Part shown: positions 1 to 9,438 of the stretch, piece after piece
Layout of the letters: every line of letters begins with the position of its first letter
Position numbering within the stretch: the stretch's first letter is position 1
NCBI GenBank assembly: GCA_934096295.1
Contig: CAKOLL010000005.1
Location: 51,167 to 115,166 of the forward strand
DNA length: 64,000 nt
From: an uncultured Bacilli bacterium
Lineage (GTDB): Bacteria; Bacillota_I; Bacilli_A; RF39; UBA660
Reading direction: 5' to 3'
The notes under the pieces: model-generated
What the model saw: the letters and a program-made list of their open reading frames with translations, nothing else
What the model was told of the DNA's origin: nothing
Database searches by the model: none
Made by a program: the position numbers and the translations under genes

Positions 1-540
1 TAAAGCAATTACTACAACTACTACTATTTTTTGTACTATATCAAATACAGATATTACTTGTTCAACCATACCTTCTCCATATTTAACAGTATCAACCCCA
101 TTTATTGCTTTAATATATTCACTTGTTTCACTTAATTTTTTAACATCATTTACTTTTAATACAAATGAGTCCATTAATGGATTTTCATCTAAATAATTTA
201 ATACAGTTTTAAATGAATCATCATATTCACTCATTTCTAATTTCCATTCATCTTTACTTTTAAATGTTACTTCTTCAACATTCTTATAACTTGATATTTC
301 GCTTTTAATATTTTCAATTTGTTCTTCGGTTACATCTTTTTTTAAATAAGTAACAATTGTTAATTCATCTTCAATTAATTTTGTAGCATTATTAACATTT
401 GCTGCAGCAACTACAGCCACTGCCACAAGAATTAAAGTAATTGTGGTACACATAATTGATGCAAAACTCAAAGAAAAGTTTCTAACAACACTCTTGAACG
501 CATCTCTTATACTTCTAAAAAATATTCTAAACGCTCTCAT
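1..540 (-). CDS. ftsX: Cell division ABC transporter permease FtsX (partial, C-terminus off window)
   Basis: The reading frame is open from an ATG at 540 to the left edge, giving the first 180 residues. A short basic cytoplasmic N-terminus is followed by one hydrophobic segment (about residues 22-45) and a long charged extracytoplasmic region, with a second hydrophobic stretch starting at the edge. This is the FtsX layout. FtsX partners the FtsE ATPase at the membrane and activates peptidoglycan hydrolases during elongation or division. The start overlaps the end of ftsE by 14 bases, so the two are translationally coupled. The C-terminal membrane segments lie outside the window. Confidence 0.9.
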   Translation of the reverse strand, partial: MRAFRIFFRSIRDAFKSVVRNFSLSFASIMCTTITLILVAVAVVAAANVNNATKLIEDELTIVTYLKKDVTEEQIENIKSEISSYKNVEEVTFKSKDEWKLEMSEYDDSFKTVLNYLDENPLMDSFVLKVNDVKKLSETSEYIKAINGVDTVKYGEGMVEQVISVFDIVQKIVVVVVIAL

Positions 541-1228
541 TTGTCTTATAACTTCCTTTCGCATAATCACCAACAAGTACTCCATGATTAATTACTAGAA
601 CTCTTTTTTTCATTCTATTTACTATATCTTTATCATGAGTTGCCATAATAATTGTTGTGCCTAATTCTTTATTAATTTTTTCAATTACATTCATAATTTC
701 TTCACTAGTTTTAGGGTCCAAATTACCAGTTGGTTCATCACATATTAAAAGCTTGGGTTCATTAACAATAGCTCTAGCTATACAAACTCTTTGTTGTTCT
801 CCACCAGAAAGTTCTCCAGGAAAAGACCTTACCTTTTCTTTTAAACCTACTCTTTCCAGAGCATTCATGACTTTAGGTCTAATTTCAGAACCTTTCATAC
901 CAATACATTCCAAAGCAAAAGCTACGTTTTCATAAACCGTAAGTCTAGGTAATAACTTAAAATCTTGGAAAACAATTCCTTCTTTTCTTCTTAATTTATA
1001 TACTTTTCTATTTCTAAGTTTTCCCACATTTAAACCACCTACAAAAACCGTTCCCTTCGTAGGTTTTTCTTCTCTATAAAGCATTTTAATAAATGTTGAT
1101 TTCCCACTTGCAGTAAGACCTATAACAAATACAAACTCACCCTTACTAACCTCCACTGACATATCAGCAACAGCAGTTATACCATTTTTATAAGTTTTAT
1201 TAACATTTTTTAATTCTATAAACTTCAT
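527..1228 (-). CDS. ftsE: Cell division ATP-binding protein FtsE
   Basis: ABC ATPase of 233 residues that pairs with FtsX. Visible motifs are Walker A GLTASGKST (residues 37-45), signature LSGGEQQR, Walker B LLICDEPTGNLD and the switch histidine in ATHDK. The Walker A loop is slightly unusual, since FtsE normally has a GPSGAGKST-like loop, but the essential GKST is intact. The ATG at 1228 is chosen because GGAGG stands just upstream; an in-frame ATG further upstream at 1279 lacks this. The gene overlaps ftsX. Confidence 0.93.
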   Translation of the reverse strand: MKFIELKNVNKTYKNGITAVADMSVEVSKGEFVFVIGLTASGKSTFIKMLYREEKPTKGTVFVGGLNVGKLRNRKVYKLRRKEGIVFQDFKLLPRLTVYENVAFALECIGMKGSEIRPKVMNALERVGLKEKVRSFPGELSGGEQQRVCIARAIVNEPKLLICDEPTGNLDPKTSEEIMNVIEKINKELGTTIIMATHDKDIVNRMKKRVLVINHGVLVGDYAKGSYKTNESV

Positions 1229-1366
1229 AGGATCCTCCACCATAATTATATCATTAAATAAATATTTTATAAATGGCAAATTTATGTAATTTACACTTAT
1301 TTGTTTAACTTTTCTTGCTTACATACCATAATTCTAATATAATAATTACATACGGAGATGATATTT

Positions 1367-2977
1367 TTGAAAAAAAACGAATTTATCGAAGGTGCTTTAA
1401 TAGCAACAATTGCTATAATTTTATCTAAAATACTCGGAGTACTTTATGTAATTCCTTTTTATAATATAATCGGTGAAAACGGTGGTTCTCTTTATGGATA
1501 TGCCTACAACATATATAACTTCTTTCTAATTATATCTTCTGCAGGTATACCTTTAGCTATAAGCAAGATTACTAGTGAATACAATACTTTAGGAAAATTA
1601 AAAGAAAAAACATACATGTTTAAGTATTCAAAAAAAATTATTAGAATATTTTCTATTGTATCATTTTGTATATGCTTTTTCGGAGCAAACTTAATAGCTA
1701 ATACAATCGTCGGAGATTTAACTGGTGGAAATACTGTATCAGATGTTGCTTTTGTAATTAGAAGCGTATCATTTGCCATATTAGTTGTACCTCTTTTAAG
1801 TATTTTTAGAGGTTACTTACAAGGTCATCATTATATAGCAGCCCCATCAATTGGTCAAGTAATTGAACAATTTGTCAGAGTTCTAGTTATAATTGTTGGT
1901 TCCTACTTAGCACTTAAAGTATTCCACTTAACAACTGCAGAGGCCGTAGGTATCGCCGTATTCGGAGCTTGTGCCGGGGCTTTAGTTTCATATCTATACC
2001 TTCTTATTAAAACAAACAAAGTAAAAAAAGAATTATTTGTACCCTACGAAGAAGTATCTGCAACTGAAAAGAAAACAATCTTAAAAAAATTAATTGGATA
2101 CTGTATTCCATTTATAATTATAAATGTTGCTAATAGTATTTATAACACTGTTGATATGATTCTAGTAATCAAAGGATTAAATTGGATAGGTTATCCAGCC
2201 CAAGATATTGAAACAATTTCATCAGTATTTACCACCTGGGGAAGTAAACTAGTGAGTGTAGTAACAGCAATTGCAACTGGACTTGTAATAAGTTTAATAC
2301 CTACAATCGTAGAATCATATACAAAAAAAGATATGAAAGAAGTAAACTCTCAATTTAATAAAACGTTGCAAGTTTTGCTTTATGTAATCCTCCCTTTATC
2401 AATATTCTTAAGTATATTTTCAAAACAAGTATGGACAATATTTTATGGTGAAAGTTTCTATGGACCATTAATATTTAAATATACCATCCTTCTTGCCATA
2501 TTAGATTCTGCTTACATAATGATATGTAGTGCCCTTCAAGGACTATCTAAAACAAAACTAATTTACATCTCTTGTGCAACTGGTCTAATTACCAAAACAA
2601 TATTAGATATACCATTAATATTCTTATTTAATAAATTAGGCATTTATCCATTCTATGGTGCAATACTTGCAACAACAATTGGTTATTTACTATCACTTGC
2701 TATTCCGCTTTACACTTTACATCACAAATATAACTTTAGTTACAAAGAAACACTAAAATCAATACCAAAACTAATAGTAACTATTGTTATCTTAGTAATA
2801 ATATGCTTAATACTTAAACCACTAATATTTAATCATATAACAAGAAAGCTACCAATGTTACTTGCCCTAGCAGGTATTGGGCTTGCCTCTTTAATACTTT
2901 ATTACATAATGAATAAAGATTTATTAAATGAACTCGTTGGTAACAGACTAATAAATAAATTTAAAAGAAAGAAATAA
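1367..2977 (+). CDS. Lipid-linked oligosaccharide flippase, MurJ/SpoVB-type (MOP superfamily)
   Basis: Polytopic membrane protein of about 536 residues with roughly 14 hydrophobic segments and the N-terminal pattern FIEGALIATIAIILSKILG typical of the MVF/polysaccharide-transporter branch (SpoVB, YtgP/MurJ, YkvU). Such proteins flip lipid II or other undecaprenyl-linked sugars. In a spore-former either the lipid II flippase or the cortex-specific SpoVB is possible, and the sequence alone does not separate them. A TTG at 1367 is preferred because the GGAG lies 9 bases before it and only one base before the ATG at 1358. It is transcribed against the neighbouring genes. Confidence 0.8.
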   Translation: MKKNEFIEGALIATIAIILSKILGVLYVIPFYNIIGENGGSLYGYAYNIYNFFLIISSAGIPLAISKITSEYNTLGKLKEKTYMFKYSKKIIRIFSIVSFCICFFGANLIANTIVGDLTGGNTVSDVAFVIRSVSFAILVVPLLSIFRGYLQGHHYIAAPSIGQVIEQFVRVLVIIVGSYLALKVFHLTTAEAVGIAVFGACAGALVSYLYLLIKTNKVKKELFVPYEEVSATEKKTILKKLIGYCIPFIIINVANSIYNTVDMILVIKGLNWIGYPAQDIETISSVFTTWGSKLVSVVTAIATGLVISLIPTIVESYTKKDMKEVNSQFNKTLQVLLYVILPLSIFLSIFSKQVWTIFYGESFYGPLIFKYTILLAILDSAYIMICSALQGLSKTKLIYISCATGLITKTILDIPLIFLFNKLGIYPFYGAILATTIGYLLSLAIPLYTLHHKYNFSYKETLKSIPKLIVTIVILVIICLILKPLIFNHITRKLPMLLALAGIGLASLILYYIMNKDLLNELVGNRLINKFKRKK

Positions 2978-2980
2978 TTT

Positions 2981-3211
2981 ATGAATATATCAAGATTAAA
3001 AGAAATTAGAGAAGATAAGGATTTAAATCAAAGTGATATTGCAAAAGCTTTAGGAATAAAACAACAACAATATAGTGAATATGAAATTGGCAAAAGATTA
3101 ATACCAATCAACTATCTATCAGATTTAGCAGATTATTATGATACTTCAATAGATTACTTATTAAGTAAAACAGATGAAAGAAAACCTTATCCTAAATCAA
3201 TTCTAAAATAA
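2981..3211 (+). CDS. Small XRE-family transcriptional regulator
   Basis: A 76-residue protein that is essentially one Cro/C1-type helix-turn-helix (residues 4-60; core DLNQSDIAKALGIKQQQYSEYE). It ends in the tail TDERKPYPKSI, which recurs almost exactly in the XRE protein at 43640-43885, so the two are paralogues. It starts 3 bases after the flippase stop and is probably co-transcribed with it. Its target is unknown. Confidence 0.8.
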   Translation: MNISRLKEIREDKDLNQSDIAKALGIKQQQYSEYEIGKRLIPINYLSDLADYYDTSIDYLLSKTDERKPYPKSILK

Positions 3212-3282
3212 ATAATTTTAAAACATTAAATTTTCGATATACCATTTTTAAGATATTGTTGACCCATTTTTAAAAAACAAAA

Positions 3283-3308
3283 AAACTCTCGAAATTTATT
3301 GAGAGTTT
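3283..3308 (-). terminator. Rho-independent terminator of gap
   Basis: Perfect 8-bp stem AAACTCTC/GAGAGTTT with a 10-base loop. On the minus strand a run of T follows directly. It lies 6 bases beyond the gap stop codon and between convergent genes. Confidence 0.85.
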
Positions 3309-3314
3309 AATTTA

Positions 3315-4319
3315 TTATTGAAACATTTTCTTTGCAGTTCTAAGCATTTGTGCAGTATAACCATATTCATTATCATACCAAGCAAGTACTTTAACTAATT
3401 GTGCACCTTCAGCTTCAACAATACTTGTTGAAAGTCCATCAACTATAGCACCAACTTTTTTACCTAAACAATCACTTGAAACAATTGGGTCCATAGTAAA
3501 CTTAATTGTTTCATTTTGATTATCTTGAAATAATTTGTTTATTTCTTCAACACTTGTATTTCTATTAAGTTCTAGTGTTAAATCCACAACAGAACCATCT
3601 GCAGTTGGAACTCTTAGGGCATTACCATCAAGTTTTCCAAGAAGTTCAGGAATAACTAAACCAATGGCTTTCGCAGCTCCAGTACTTGATGGAACAATAT
3701 TTTGAGCACACGCTCTTCCACGTCTAGATTTAATACCTTTTTTATGGGCAATATCCAAAGTTGCTTGATCATTTGTATAAGCATGAACAGTTGTCATAAA
3801 TCCTTTTTTAATACCAATATTTTTATGTATTATATTAAGTACAGGTGCTAAACAGTTTGTTGTACAACTTGCAGCACTAACAATAACATCATCATTAGTT
3901 AAAACATTATCGTTTACACCATATACAACAGTTTTCATTTCTCCTTTACCTGGAGCACTAATTAAAACCTTTTTAGCTCCCGCAGTAATATGTTTCATTG
4001 CATCTTCCTTTTGAGTAAACTTACCAGTACATTCAAGCACTAAATCAATTCCAAGTTCCCCCCATGGAAGGTTAGCAGGATCTGTTTCACTAAAAACTTT
4101 AATTCTTTTTACACCAGCAACAACTATTTCATTGCCTTCAGCTTTAATTTCATCTTCATGAAAGCTTCCATGAACAGTATCATATTTAACTAAATAAGCT
4201 AAATCTTCTGCACTTGTCAAGTCATTAATAGCTACAATATCAAAATCAGTTTGTGTAACTATTTGTCTAAATGCTAATCTACCTATTCTACCAAAACCAT
4301 TAATTGCTACTTTAATCAT
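3315..4319 (-). CDS. gap: Glyceraldehyde-3-phosphate dehydrogenase, type I
   Basis: 334 residues, full family length. It has the NAD-binding start INGFGRIGR, the catalytic cysteine in SAASCTTNCLAPV, the catalytic-histidine region, and the terminal WYDNEYGY motif. It oxidises glyceraldehyde-3-phosphate to 1,3-bisphosphoglycerate in cytoplasmic glycolysis. It overlaps the upstream nucleoside kinase by 8 bases, so the two are coupled, which is an uncommon pairing for gap. Confidence 0.97.
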   Translation of the reverse strand: MIKVAINGFGRIGRLAFRQIVTQTDFDIVAINDLTSAEDLAYLVKYDTVHGSFHEDEIKAEGNEIVVAGVKRIKVFSETDPANLPWGELGIDLVLECTGKFTQKEDAMKHITAGAKKVLISAPGKGEMKTVVYGVNDNVLTNDDVIVSAASCTTNCLAPVLNIIHKNIGIKKGFMTTVHAYTNDQATLDIAHKKGIKSRRGRACAQNIVPSSTGAAKAIGLVIPELLGKLDGNALRVPTADGSVVDLTLELNRNTSVEEINKLFQDNQNETIKFTMDPIVSSDCLGKKVGAIVDGLSTSIVEAEGAQLVKVLAWYDNEYGYTAQMLRTAKKMFQ

Positions 4320-5958
4320 TATATCTTCCTCCTATAAATTCTCGCAATATTGATTCATCATTAACATATTCTCCCGGTATTGGGAAAAATTGTTTTAAGA
4401 AATCCACTAATCTTCTTGCTTCTTCATAATAAATGCTATTAACACTTACTGATAAAAGCAATGGCTCAACATAAACCTTCAAAACCCCAACTTCATAAGC
4501 TAATGCTGTATTAATAATAACATTTGCTTGATGTATATACGGAAAAATATATTTTTCTTCTCCATTTCTTACATTTTGCCAATTATCTATTGTCTTAATT
4601 ACATCATAGCCTCTCGTTCTATTATCCCTAACTATTCTTCTAAGTAATCTTAAATCAATTGTTGATACATAATTATATTTATCTATACTTAAAGGAATAA
4701 AAGGACTTAAATAAATTTTAAACTTATATTTTTCTTCAATTTCTTTTGTTAGATTTTCATTTAATGCATGTAATCCTTCAATTAAGAAAATACTTTTATC
4801 AGTCATTTTAACTTCTTCTTTATAATATTCTCTTAATCCTGTCATAAAATTATATTTTGGAAATTTAACGCTTTTCCCTTTTAACAAATCATTCAAATTT
4901 TCATTAAACAACTTAACATCTAAAGCTTCTAAACATTCAAAATCATAATTACCAAACTCATCTTTTGGATTATCGTCTCTATTAACAAAGTAATCATCTA
5001 AACTTATTTTAATTGGATTATAACCCAGAGCTTCAAAATAAGATGCTAATCTACTTGTGGTAGTAGTCTTTCCACTTGAAGAAGGACCTGCTATTAAAAT
5101 AAATTTAATATCTTTCCTATCTTCAATAATTCTAGCAACATCTGCTATATTTAAATTAAACATTAATTCACAAGATTTAATAAAATTAATAATTTTACCA
5201 TTACCAACATCTTTATTTAAATCAGTAATATATGGCATATTTAAGTTATTCAACCAACTTTTTCCATCCATAAAACTTTCAATTATTTTATCATAATGAA
5301 CATACTCAGGAACTTTACCATTGCTTCTAGTTGTTGGAAATAATAATATTATTCTGTTATTACCTAAATAAACCAATTCAAACTTTTCTAAAGCTCCTGT
5401 ACTATAAGGCATTAATGAATAAAAATAATTTAAATTATTTTTTAACTTATATAAATTAACTACCTTATCACTTATATTTTGGATATTATTAGCTTTTTCA
5501 TACTCCTTTTTATCATTAAAATATTTTATTGCATCTTTCGGAGAAACATTTAATCTTGTAATTATCTCATTATCACTAATTAATTTACACATTCTAGCCT
5601 TAATTTTTGATATATCTTCATGGCTTAAAATTCTAGGCCCTTTTAAAACTCCCAGCATTCCACGTGGAACACTATGTTCATAAACAACATCAAAGTCATT
5701 AAAAACCTCTTGCAAAGAAACTAAAAATAAAAACTTTAACCCTGCTTTATATATTTTATTTCCAATTAAATCATTAGTATTTATAAAATCAACTTTAACA
5801 TCTTCAAGAATTTTATTATCCAAAGAAAATACCTCATTATTTATCTTATAACCCACGATATTTTCCATATTAAAATCTTTACTTGCATCATAAAACAAAG
5901 TACCTTTTTTGTACTCATGAACAGTATTATCATTAAATGTTACTTTAACTATATCCAT
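4312..5958 (-). CDS. Nucleoside (uridine-type) kinase with threonyl-tRNA-synthetase-like N-terminal region
   Basis: 548 residues. The N-terminus (about 1-60) resembles a TGS-like fold. Residues about 80-200 contain the HSVPRG segment typical of the tRNA-synthetase SAD-like domain. The C-terminal half is a P-loop kinase of the uridine kinase/phosphoribulokinase family with GPSSSGKTT at 291-299 and the later LDDYFVNR motif. Proteins of this shape are annotated as nucleoside kinases; the exact substrate cannot be read from sequence. It is the first gene of a two-gene unit with gap. Confidence 0.8.
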   Translation of the reverse strand: MDIVKVTFNDNTVHEYKKGTLFYDASKDFNMENIVGYKINNEVFSLDNKILEDVKVDFINTNDLIGNKIYKAGLKFLFLVSLQEVFNDFDVVYEHSVPRGMLGVLKGPRILSHEDISKIKARMCKLISDNEIITRLNVSPKDAIKYFNDKKEYEKANNIQNISDKVVNLYKLKNNLNYFYSLMPYSTGALEKFELVYLGNNRIILLFPTTRSNGKVPEYVHYDKIIESFMDGKSWLNNLNMPYITDLNKDVGNGKIINFIKSCELMFNLNIADVARIIEDRKDIKFILIAGPSSSGKTTTTSRLASYFEALGYNPIKISLDDYFVNRDDNPKDEFGNYDFECLEALDVKLFNENLNDLLKGKSVKFPKYNFMTGLREYYKEEVKMTDKSIFLIEGLHALNENLTKEIEEKYKFKIYLSPFIPLSIDKYNYVSTIDLRLLRRIVRDNRTRGYDVIKTIDNWQNVRNGEEKYIFPYIHQANVIINTALAYEVGVLKVYVEPLLLSVSVNSIYYEEARRLVDFLKQFFPIPGEYVNDESILREFIGGRYND

Positions 5959-6054
5959 CTAACCAACCTCTATTCTTTATAATTATATCAATATTTTCCA
6001 AATTTGTGAATAAAAATTAACATTATTTACTATTATTTACTTAGGTGATCAATT

Positions 6055-6633
6055 TTGAATATTATTCCAACAGTCATTACAAAGACTAACAATAAAGAAT
6101 ATGCATATGATTTATATTCTAGACTTTTACAAGACAGAATTATTTTCTTAACCGGTGAAATAGATGATACAATGTCAAATATTATTATCAGTGAACTACT
6201 TTATTTAGATAACATAAATCATGAAAACATTTATATTTATATTAATTCTCCTGGTGGAGCTATAACATCTGGAATGGGTATATATGATACAATGAGATTT
6301 ATTGAAAGTAAAGTTATAACTATCGGAGTTGGTATGTGTGCCAGTATGGCAGCATTTCTACTTTCCAGTGGTGATGAAAGATATGCCCTTCCAAATGCTG
6401 AAGTTATGATACATCAACCACTCGGTGGAGCTCAAGGTCAAGCAACAGACATTAAGATTGCTGCAGAACGCATTATTAAATTAAAAGAAAAATTAAATAG
6501 AATATTATCAGATAATACACAGCAACCATTAGAAAAAATATATGAAGATACTGAACGTGACAATTTTCTAAGTGCCAAAGAAGCTAAAGAATATGGTTTA
6601 ATTGATGATATCATAAAAAAGAATGAATTTTAG
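6055..6633 (+). CDS. clpP: ClpP-family serine protease
   Basis: 192 residues. The catalytic triad is visible as Ser97 (in CASMAAF), His120 (in MIHQPLGG) and Asp169 (in ERDNF). It forms the barrel protease that works with Clp/HSP100 unfoldases on regulatory or damaged proteins. The start is TTG, preceded by AGGTGAT at 6043-6049. It lies alone on the plus strand, convergent with divIC: its stop overlaps the divIC stop by 4 bases. A divergent ClpP paralogue cannot be excluded because the N-terminus is slightly atypical. Confidence 0.9.
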   Translation: MNIIPTVITKTNNKEYAYDLYSRLLQDRIIFLTGEIDDTMSNIIISELLYLDNINHENIYIYINSPGGAITSGMGIYDTMRFIESKVITIGVGMCASMAAFLLSSGDERYALPNAEVMIHQPLGGAQGQATDIKIAAERIIKLKEKLNRILSDNTQQPLEKIYEDTERDNFLSAKEAKEYGLIDDIIKKNEF

Positions 6634-6914
6634 TTCATCCTTATAATTAATTCCCCATTTTCAGAATACAAAAATTTTTCCTTTGCATATCTAAGTATAT
6701 AATCATCATCTTGTAATTTAGTTACTTCACTTTCTAACTTTTCTTCTTCTCCGAGTAAATCATTATATTTTTTATTCAATTCTTGTATTTTACTTTTATT
6801 TTCCATTATTTTAGTCCAATCTCCAGCAACAGAACTAACTAAAGACACAATAAGAAGAATTATAACGACAGAAATTACAAAAAGTCGTTTTTTTTCTTTT
6901 TTTGTTTTTTTCAT
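6630..6914 (-). CDS. divIC: Septum formation initiator, DivIC/FtsB family
   Basis: 94 residues: basic cytoplasmic tail, one membrane segment (about 11-30), then a coiled coil (about 35-72) and a short C-terminal domain ending in LIIRMN. DivIC/FtsB with FtsL and DivIB/FtsQ activates septal wall synthesis. Position downstream of yabP-yabQ matches B. subtilis, although an opposite-strand gene now sits between yabQ and divIC. Confidence 0.85.
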   Translation of the reverse strand: MKKTKKEKKRLFVISVVIILLIVSLVSSVAGDWTKIMENKSKIQELNKKYNDLLGEEEKLESEVTKLQDDDYILRYAKEKFLYSENGELIIRMN

Positions 6915-7052
6915 ACCGACATCCTCCCCATTCTTACTTGAAGTATAATGAATTCTTTTATGCTTGTAAATACTTATAATTATTATTTCATAAATCTTTA
7001 CATTTATTTTACTAGTGTGCTATAATAATTAACCAAAGAAAGGAAATAAATA

Positions 7053-7667
7053 ATGAAAGAAATAAATAAAACTAAATTAAATATTTTTAAAACTAACATG
7101 AAAACATTTATAAATGATTATATATTAACATTAACTTTATCAGAACTACCGGCAGTTTTTATTTTATTAATAATTAGTTTAATCATAGGGTTTCCCCCAA
7201 TAATTTTATTATTTGGTTTATCGTTAGTTTTAACAGCAGATGTTATTGCCTTATTAATCGGAACAGCAATAAGCTTAGTAAAATCAAACAATATAAATTT
7301 AAAAGAAAACTCTAAAGACATAACAAAACAATTTTCTTTAGAAAAAGAAAATGTTAAACAAGAAATCTTAGAACATATTAAAACAATTAAAAACTTATTA
7401 AACCAATTACAAGAAGATGAAAAAAATAAATACATTGAAGACATCCAAAATAATAAAAATCAATTATTAGAAAATTTAGGATTTAAGTCATTAAATGATT
7501 TAAATATAGACCAAATAAATAGCGATTCACTAATCATGGAATTTAATACATATTTAGAAAACATTAAAAAGGAAATTTCAGATAAAATATATAGTTCAGA
7601 AATGCAAACAAATGCAATAGATAAGAATAAATCAATGGTAAGAACACGAAAGAAAAAAGGCTTATAA
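7053..7667 (+). CDS. Uncharacterised membrane protein with coiled-coil C-terminus
   Basis: 204 residues, not recognised. Two long hydrophobic stretches (about residues 28-47 and 49-72) are separated by a short proline-containing turn. A lysine/glutamate-rich, probably helical cytoplasmic region follows. AAAGGAAA lies upstream of the ATG. It is inserted on the plus strand between yabQ and divIC, which are adjacent in Bacillus. Its stop overlaps the yabQ stop by 6 bases. No function is proposed. Confidence 0.65.
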   Translation: MKEINKTKLNIFKTNMKTFINDYILTLTLSELPAVFILLIISLIIGFPPIILLFGLSLVLTADVIALLIGTAISLVKSNNINLKENSKDITKQFSLEKENVKQEILEHIKTIKNLLNQLQEDEKNKYIEDIQNNKNQLLENLGFKSLNDLNIDQINSDSLIMEFNTYLENIKKEISDKIYSSEMQTNAIDKNKSMVRTRKKKGL

Positions 7668-7973
7668 AGGTCTTTTTATCTTTTTAATTAATTTTTTTAA
7701 TAAACTAACACATTTATCATACATAAACATCATAACAATATATCCCAAAAATACCACTGCAACAAAATACGGATGAATCATTCCATAATTAATCTCATAC
7801 ATAATATAAATATATAAAATTACCATATCTATAACAAAAACTAATGATACGAAGAACTTAATAACATTATTTTTATTGCTTAACATAAATTTATTAAATC
7901 TTGTAAACAAGTAAAAACATATTCCATATATAAAAGATATCAAGAAAGATAAAACTTGAACATAACTACTCAT
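7662..7973 (-). CDS. yabQ: Spore cortex biosynthesis membrane protein YabQ
   Basis: 103 residues with four predicted membrane segments and a basic C-terminus (LLKKLIKKIKRP). YabQ is needed for spore cortex formation in B. subtilis. Its start shares an ATGA overlap with the stop of yabP, and the yabP-yabQ-(divIC) order supports the call more strongly than the poorly conserved sequence itself. Confidence 0.82.
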   Translation of the reverse strand: MSSYVQVLSFLISFIYGICFYLFTRFNKFMLSNKNNVIKFFVSLVFVIDMVILYIYIMYEINYGMIHPYFVAVVFLGYIVMMFMYDKCVSLLKKLIKKIKRPL

Positions 7974-8248
7974 TTAAATAACTTAGTTATTATACTTTCT
8001 TCTTTATTTTTAGTTTTTCCTTCAATATACATAAATGAATTAATCTTTCCTTTAATCTTTACATTACCATCAACCGTATCAAGTTTTAATAACTCAAGTC
8101 CATTTCCTAAAATTCTTAAGTTTCCCATTACTGTTTCCATTAAAAACTCTTCATCATCAAAACTAACAATCTTATTAACCCCTGTTATACTAATATTACT
8201 TCTATCAACCATTTTTACTTCTTGTGTTCCAAAGTTAACTTCACCCAT
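7970..8248 (-). CDS. yabP: Sporulation protein YabP
   Basis: 92 residues from the ATG at 8248, which has GGTG as ribosome site. It is a YabP/YqfC-type beta-rich protein with the pattern RSNISITGVNKIVSFDDEEF and GNLRILGNGLELLKLD. The family takes part in spore cortex/coat assembly in the mother cell. It is coupled to yabQ by a 4-base overlap. Confidence 0.88.
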   Translation of the reverse strand: MGEVNFGTQEVKMVDRSNISITGVNKIVSFDDEEFLMETVMGNLRILGNGLELLKLDTVDGNVKIKGKINSFMYIEGKTKNKEESIITKLFK

Positions 8249-8276
8249 TATTATCACCAATAAATAATATGAAAAA

Positions 8277-8300
8277 AATAGACAGAATATTCTATCTATT
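8277..8300 (-). terminator. Terminator of the 8292-8765 gene
   Basis: Near-perfect inverted repeat AATAGA...TCTATT overlapping the stop codon at 8292-8294, followed on the minus strand by a run of seven T. Confidence 0.7.
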
Positions 8301-8765
8301 TGATATACGTCTATTTAAAGATAAGCCATTTAACTCTACTAAAGGATTTTCAGCTCCTAAACGATTAACATAAGAAGCAATTTTTTCTTCTACTACTTTT
8401 TCTGTCGCTGATTTTTTATATGGTTGTAAAACTGTTTCTAATGAATCTAGTACACTATCATGACTAATCCAAGGGATTACAATGTCTCCTTCTTCTAAGA
8501 ATTCATATTTATCAACCTCTGGAAAATATATAACTCCAGATGCACCAAGTTTTTCAAACTTACTTTTAAATATTTCTAAGTTCTTAACACCTATAACTCG
8601 TGCATTTACAGGATTATTTAAAATATCTTCTAAAGAAAATTCTAATCCAACATAAACCTCTTGAATCAATGTATTTCTACCATCAAATGATATTATTTTT
8701 GCTCCTTCAAGAATACTTTTTTCATTCTTATCTTTATCATAAACATATTGAATACTATATAACAT
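8292..8765 (-). CDS. Uncharacterised soluble protein
   Basis: 157 residues from the ATG at 8765, where GGAG is well spaced; an in-frame ATG at 8816 has no such site. There are no membrane segments. The N-terminal 60 residues look beta-rich (LYSIQYVYDKDKNEKSILEG). The middle has ISHDSVLDSLETVLQPYKK, and the C-terminus ends in basic NRRISNR. I do not recognise the family. It is flanked by sporulation genes and terminated independently. Confidence 0.7.
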   Translation of the reverse strand: MLYSIQYVYDKDKNEKSILEGAKIISFDGRNTLIQEVYVGLEFSLEDILNNPVNARVIGVKNLEIFKSKFEKLGASGVIYFPEVDKYEFLEEGDIVIPWISHDSVLDSLETVLQPYKKSATEKVVEEKIASYVNRLGAENPLVELNGLSLNRRISNR

Positions 8766-8862
8766 AAAATTCTCTCCTTTTTTAGCGACAGGCTTAATTA
8801 TATAACACTTATACATTATATGTCAAGGACAAAATTTTATGAATCGTAAAGAAAAAAATTAG

Positions 8863-9138
8863 CTATTCGCTAACTTCTTCATCAACAAGTTTTTTATATT
8901 CACCTAATATAACATTTTCAAATTTTTCTCTAGTTTCTTTATTAGTTGGAAAAACTATATTATCTTCTTTACCATCTTTATTCTTTTTACTAGGCATAGA
9001 AAGAAATATTCTTGAGTTTCCTTCGATTATTTTAGCTCCTTTAATAGCTAAACAATCATCAAGGGTAAAATCAACAAATGCTTTTAATCTTGAATTATCG
9101 CTTTCTCTTCTGTGAATTTCTAATTTTGTAATTTCCAT
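8863..9138 (-). CDS. spoVG: SpoVG, RNA-binding global regulator
   Basis: 91 residues covering the full SpoVG core: MEITKLEIHR, AFVDFTLDDCLAIKGAKII and FLSMPSKK are family signatures. SpoVG binds RNA, and DNA in some species. In Bacillus it affects asymmetric septation during sporulation. A strong AAGGAGGTC ribosome site precedes the ATG. Confidence 0.95.
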   Translation of the reverse strand: MEITKLEIHRRESDNSRLKAFVDFTLDDCLAIKGAKIIEGNSRIFLSMPSKKNKDGKEDNIVFPTNKETREKFENVILGEYKKLVDEEVSE

Positions 9139-9216
9139 AATTTGACCTCCTTATGTTGTATTACTAATTTAATTTTAAAACATAATTTATATTTTTGCAA
9201 CAAATTTATTAAAATT

Positions 9217-9429
9217 TTATAAATATTTTATTTTTACATCCCCAGTTATAACATCTCTATAACAAAAACTTTTTTCTTCCCCATCTACCAAAACAGTAAA
9301 TAAATTTGGATAAGTTTTATATAATATTCCTTCCAACCTATTTACTCGATTACGCATCCCATAAACAGATACTAAAACTCTACTATTTAACTTATTATTT
9401 ATTTCATTTTTAATTATATTAATATTCAT
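9217..9429 (-). CDS. veg: Veg family protein
   Basis: 70 residues, close to the small Veg proteins of Bacillus. It has the core NKLNSRVLVSVYGMRNRVNR and the beta-rich ending YRDVITGDVKIKYL. Veg is abundant in vegetative cells and influences biofilm gene expression in B. subtilis. Position directly downstream of rsmA-yabG is the same as in Bacillus. Confidence 0.88.
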   Translation of the reverse strand: MNINIIKNEINNKLNSRVLVSVYGMRNRVNRLEGILYKTYPNLFTVLVDGEEKSFCYRDVITGDVKIKYL

Positions 9430-9438
9430 AAACTCTCC

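Noticed and set aside
3200..3282. Possible regulatory site between the XRE gene and gap
   Set aside because: Only A/T-rich sequence is visible; a TTGACCC near 3258 lacks a matching -10.
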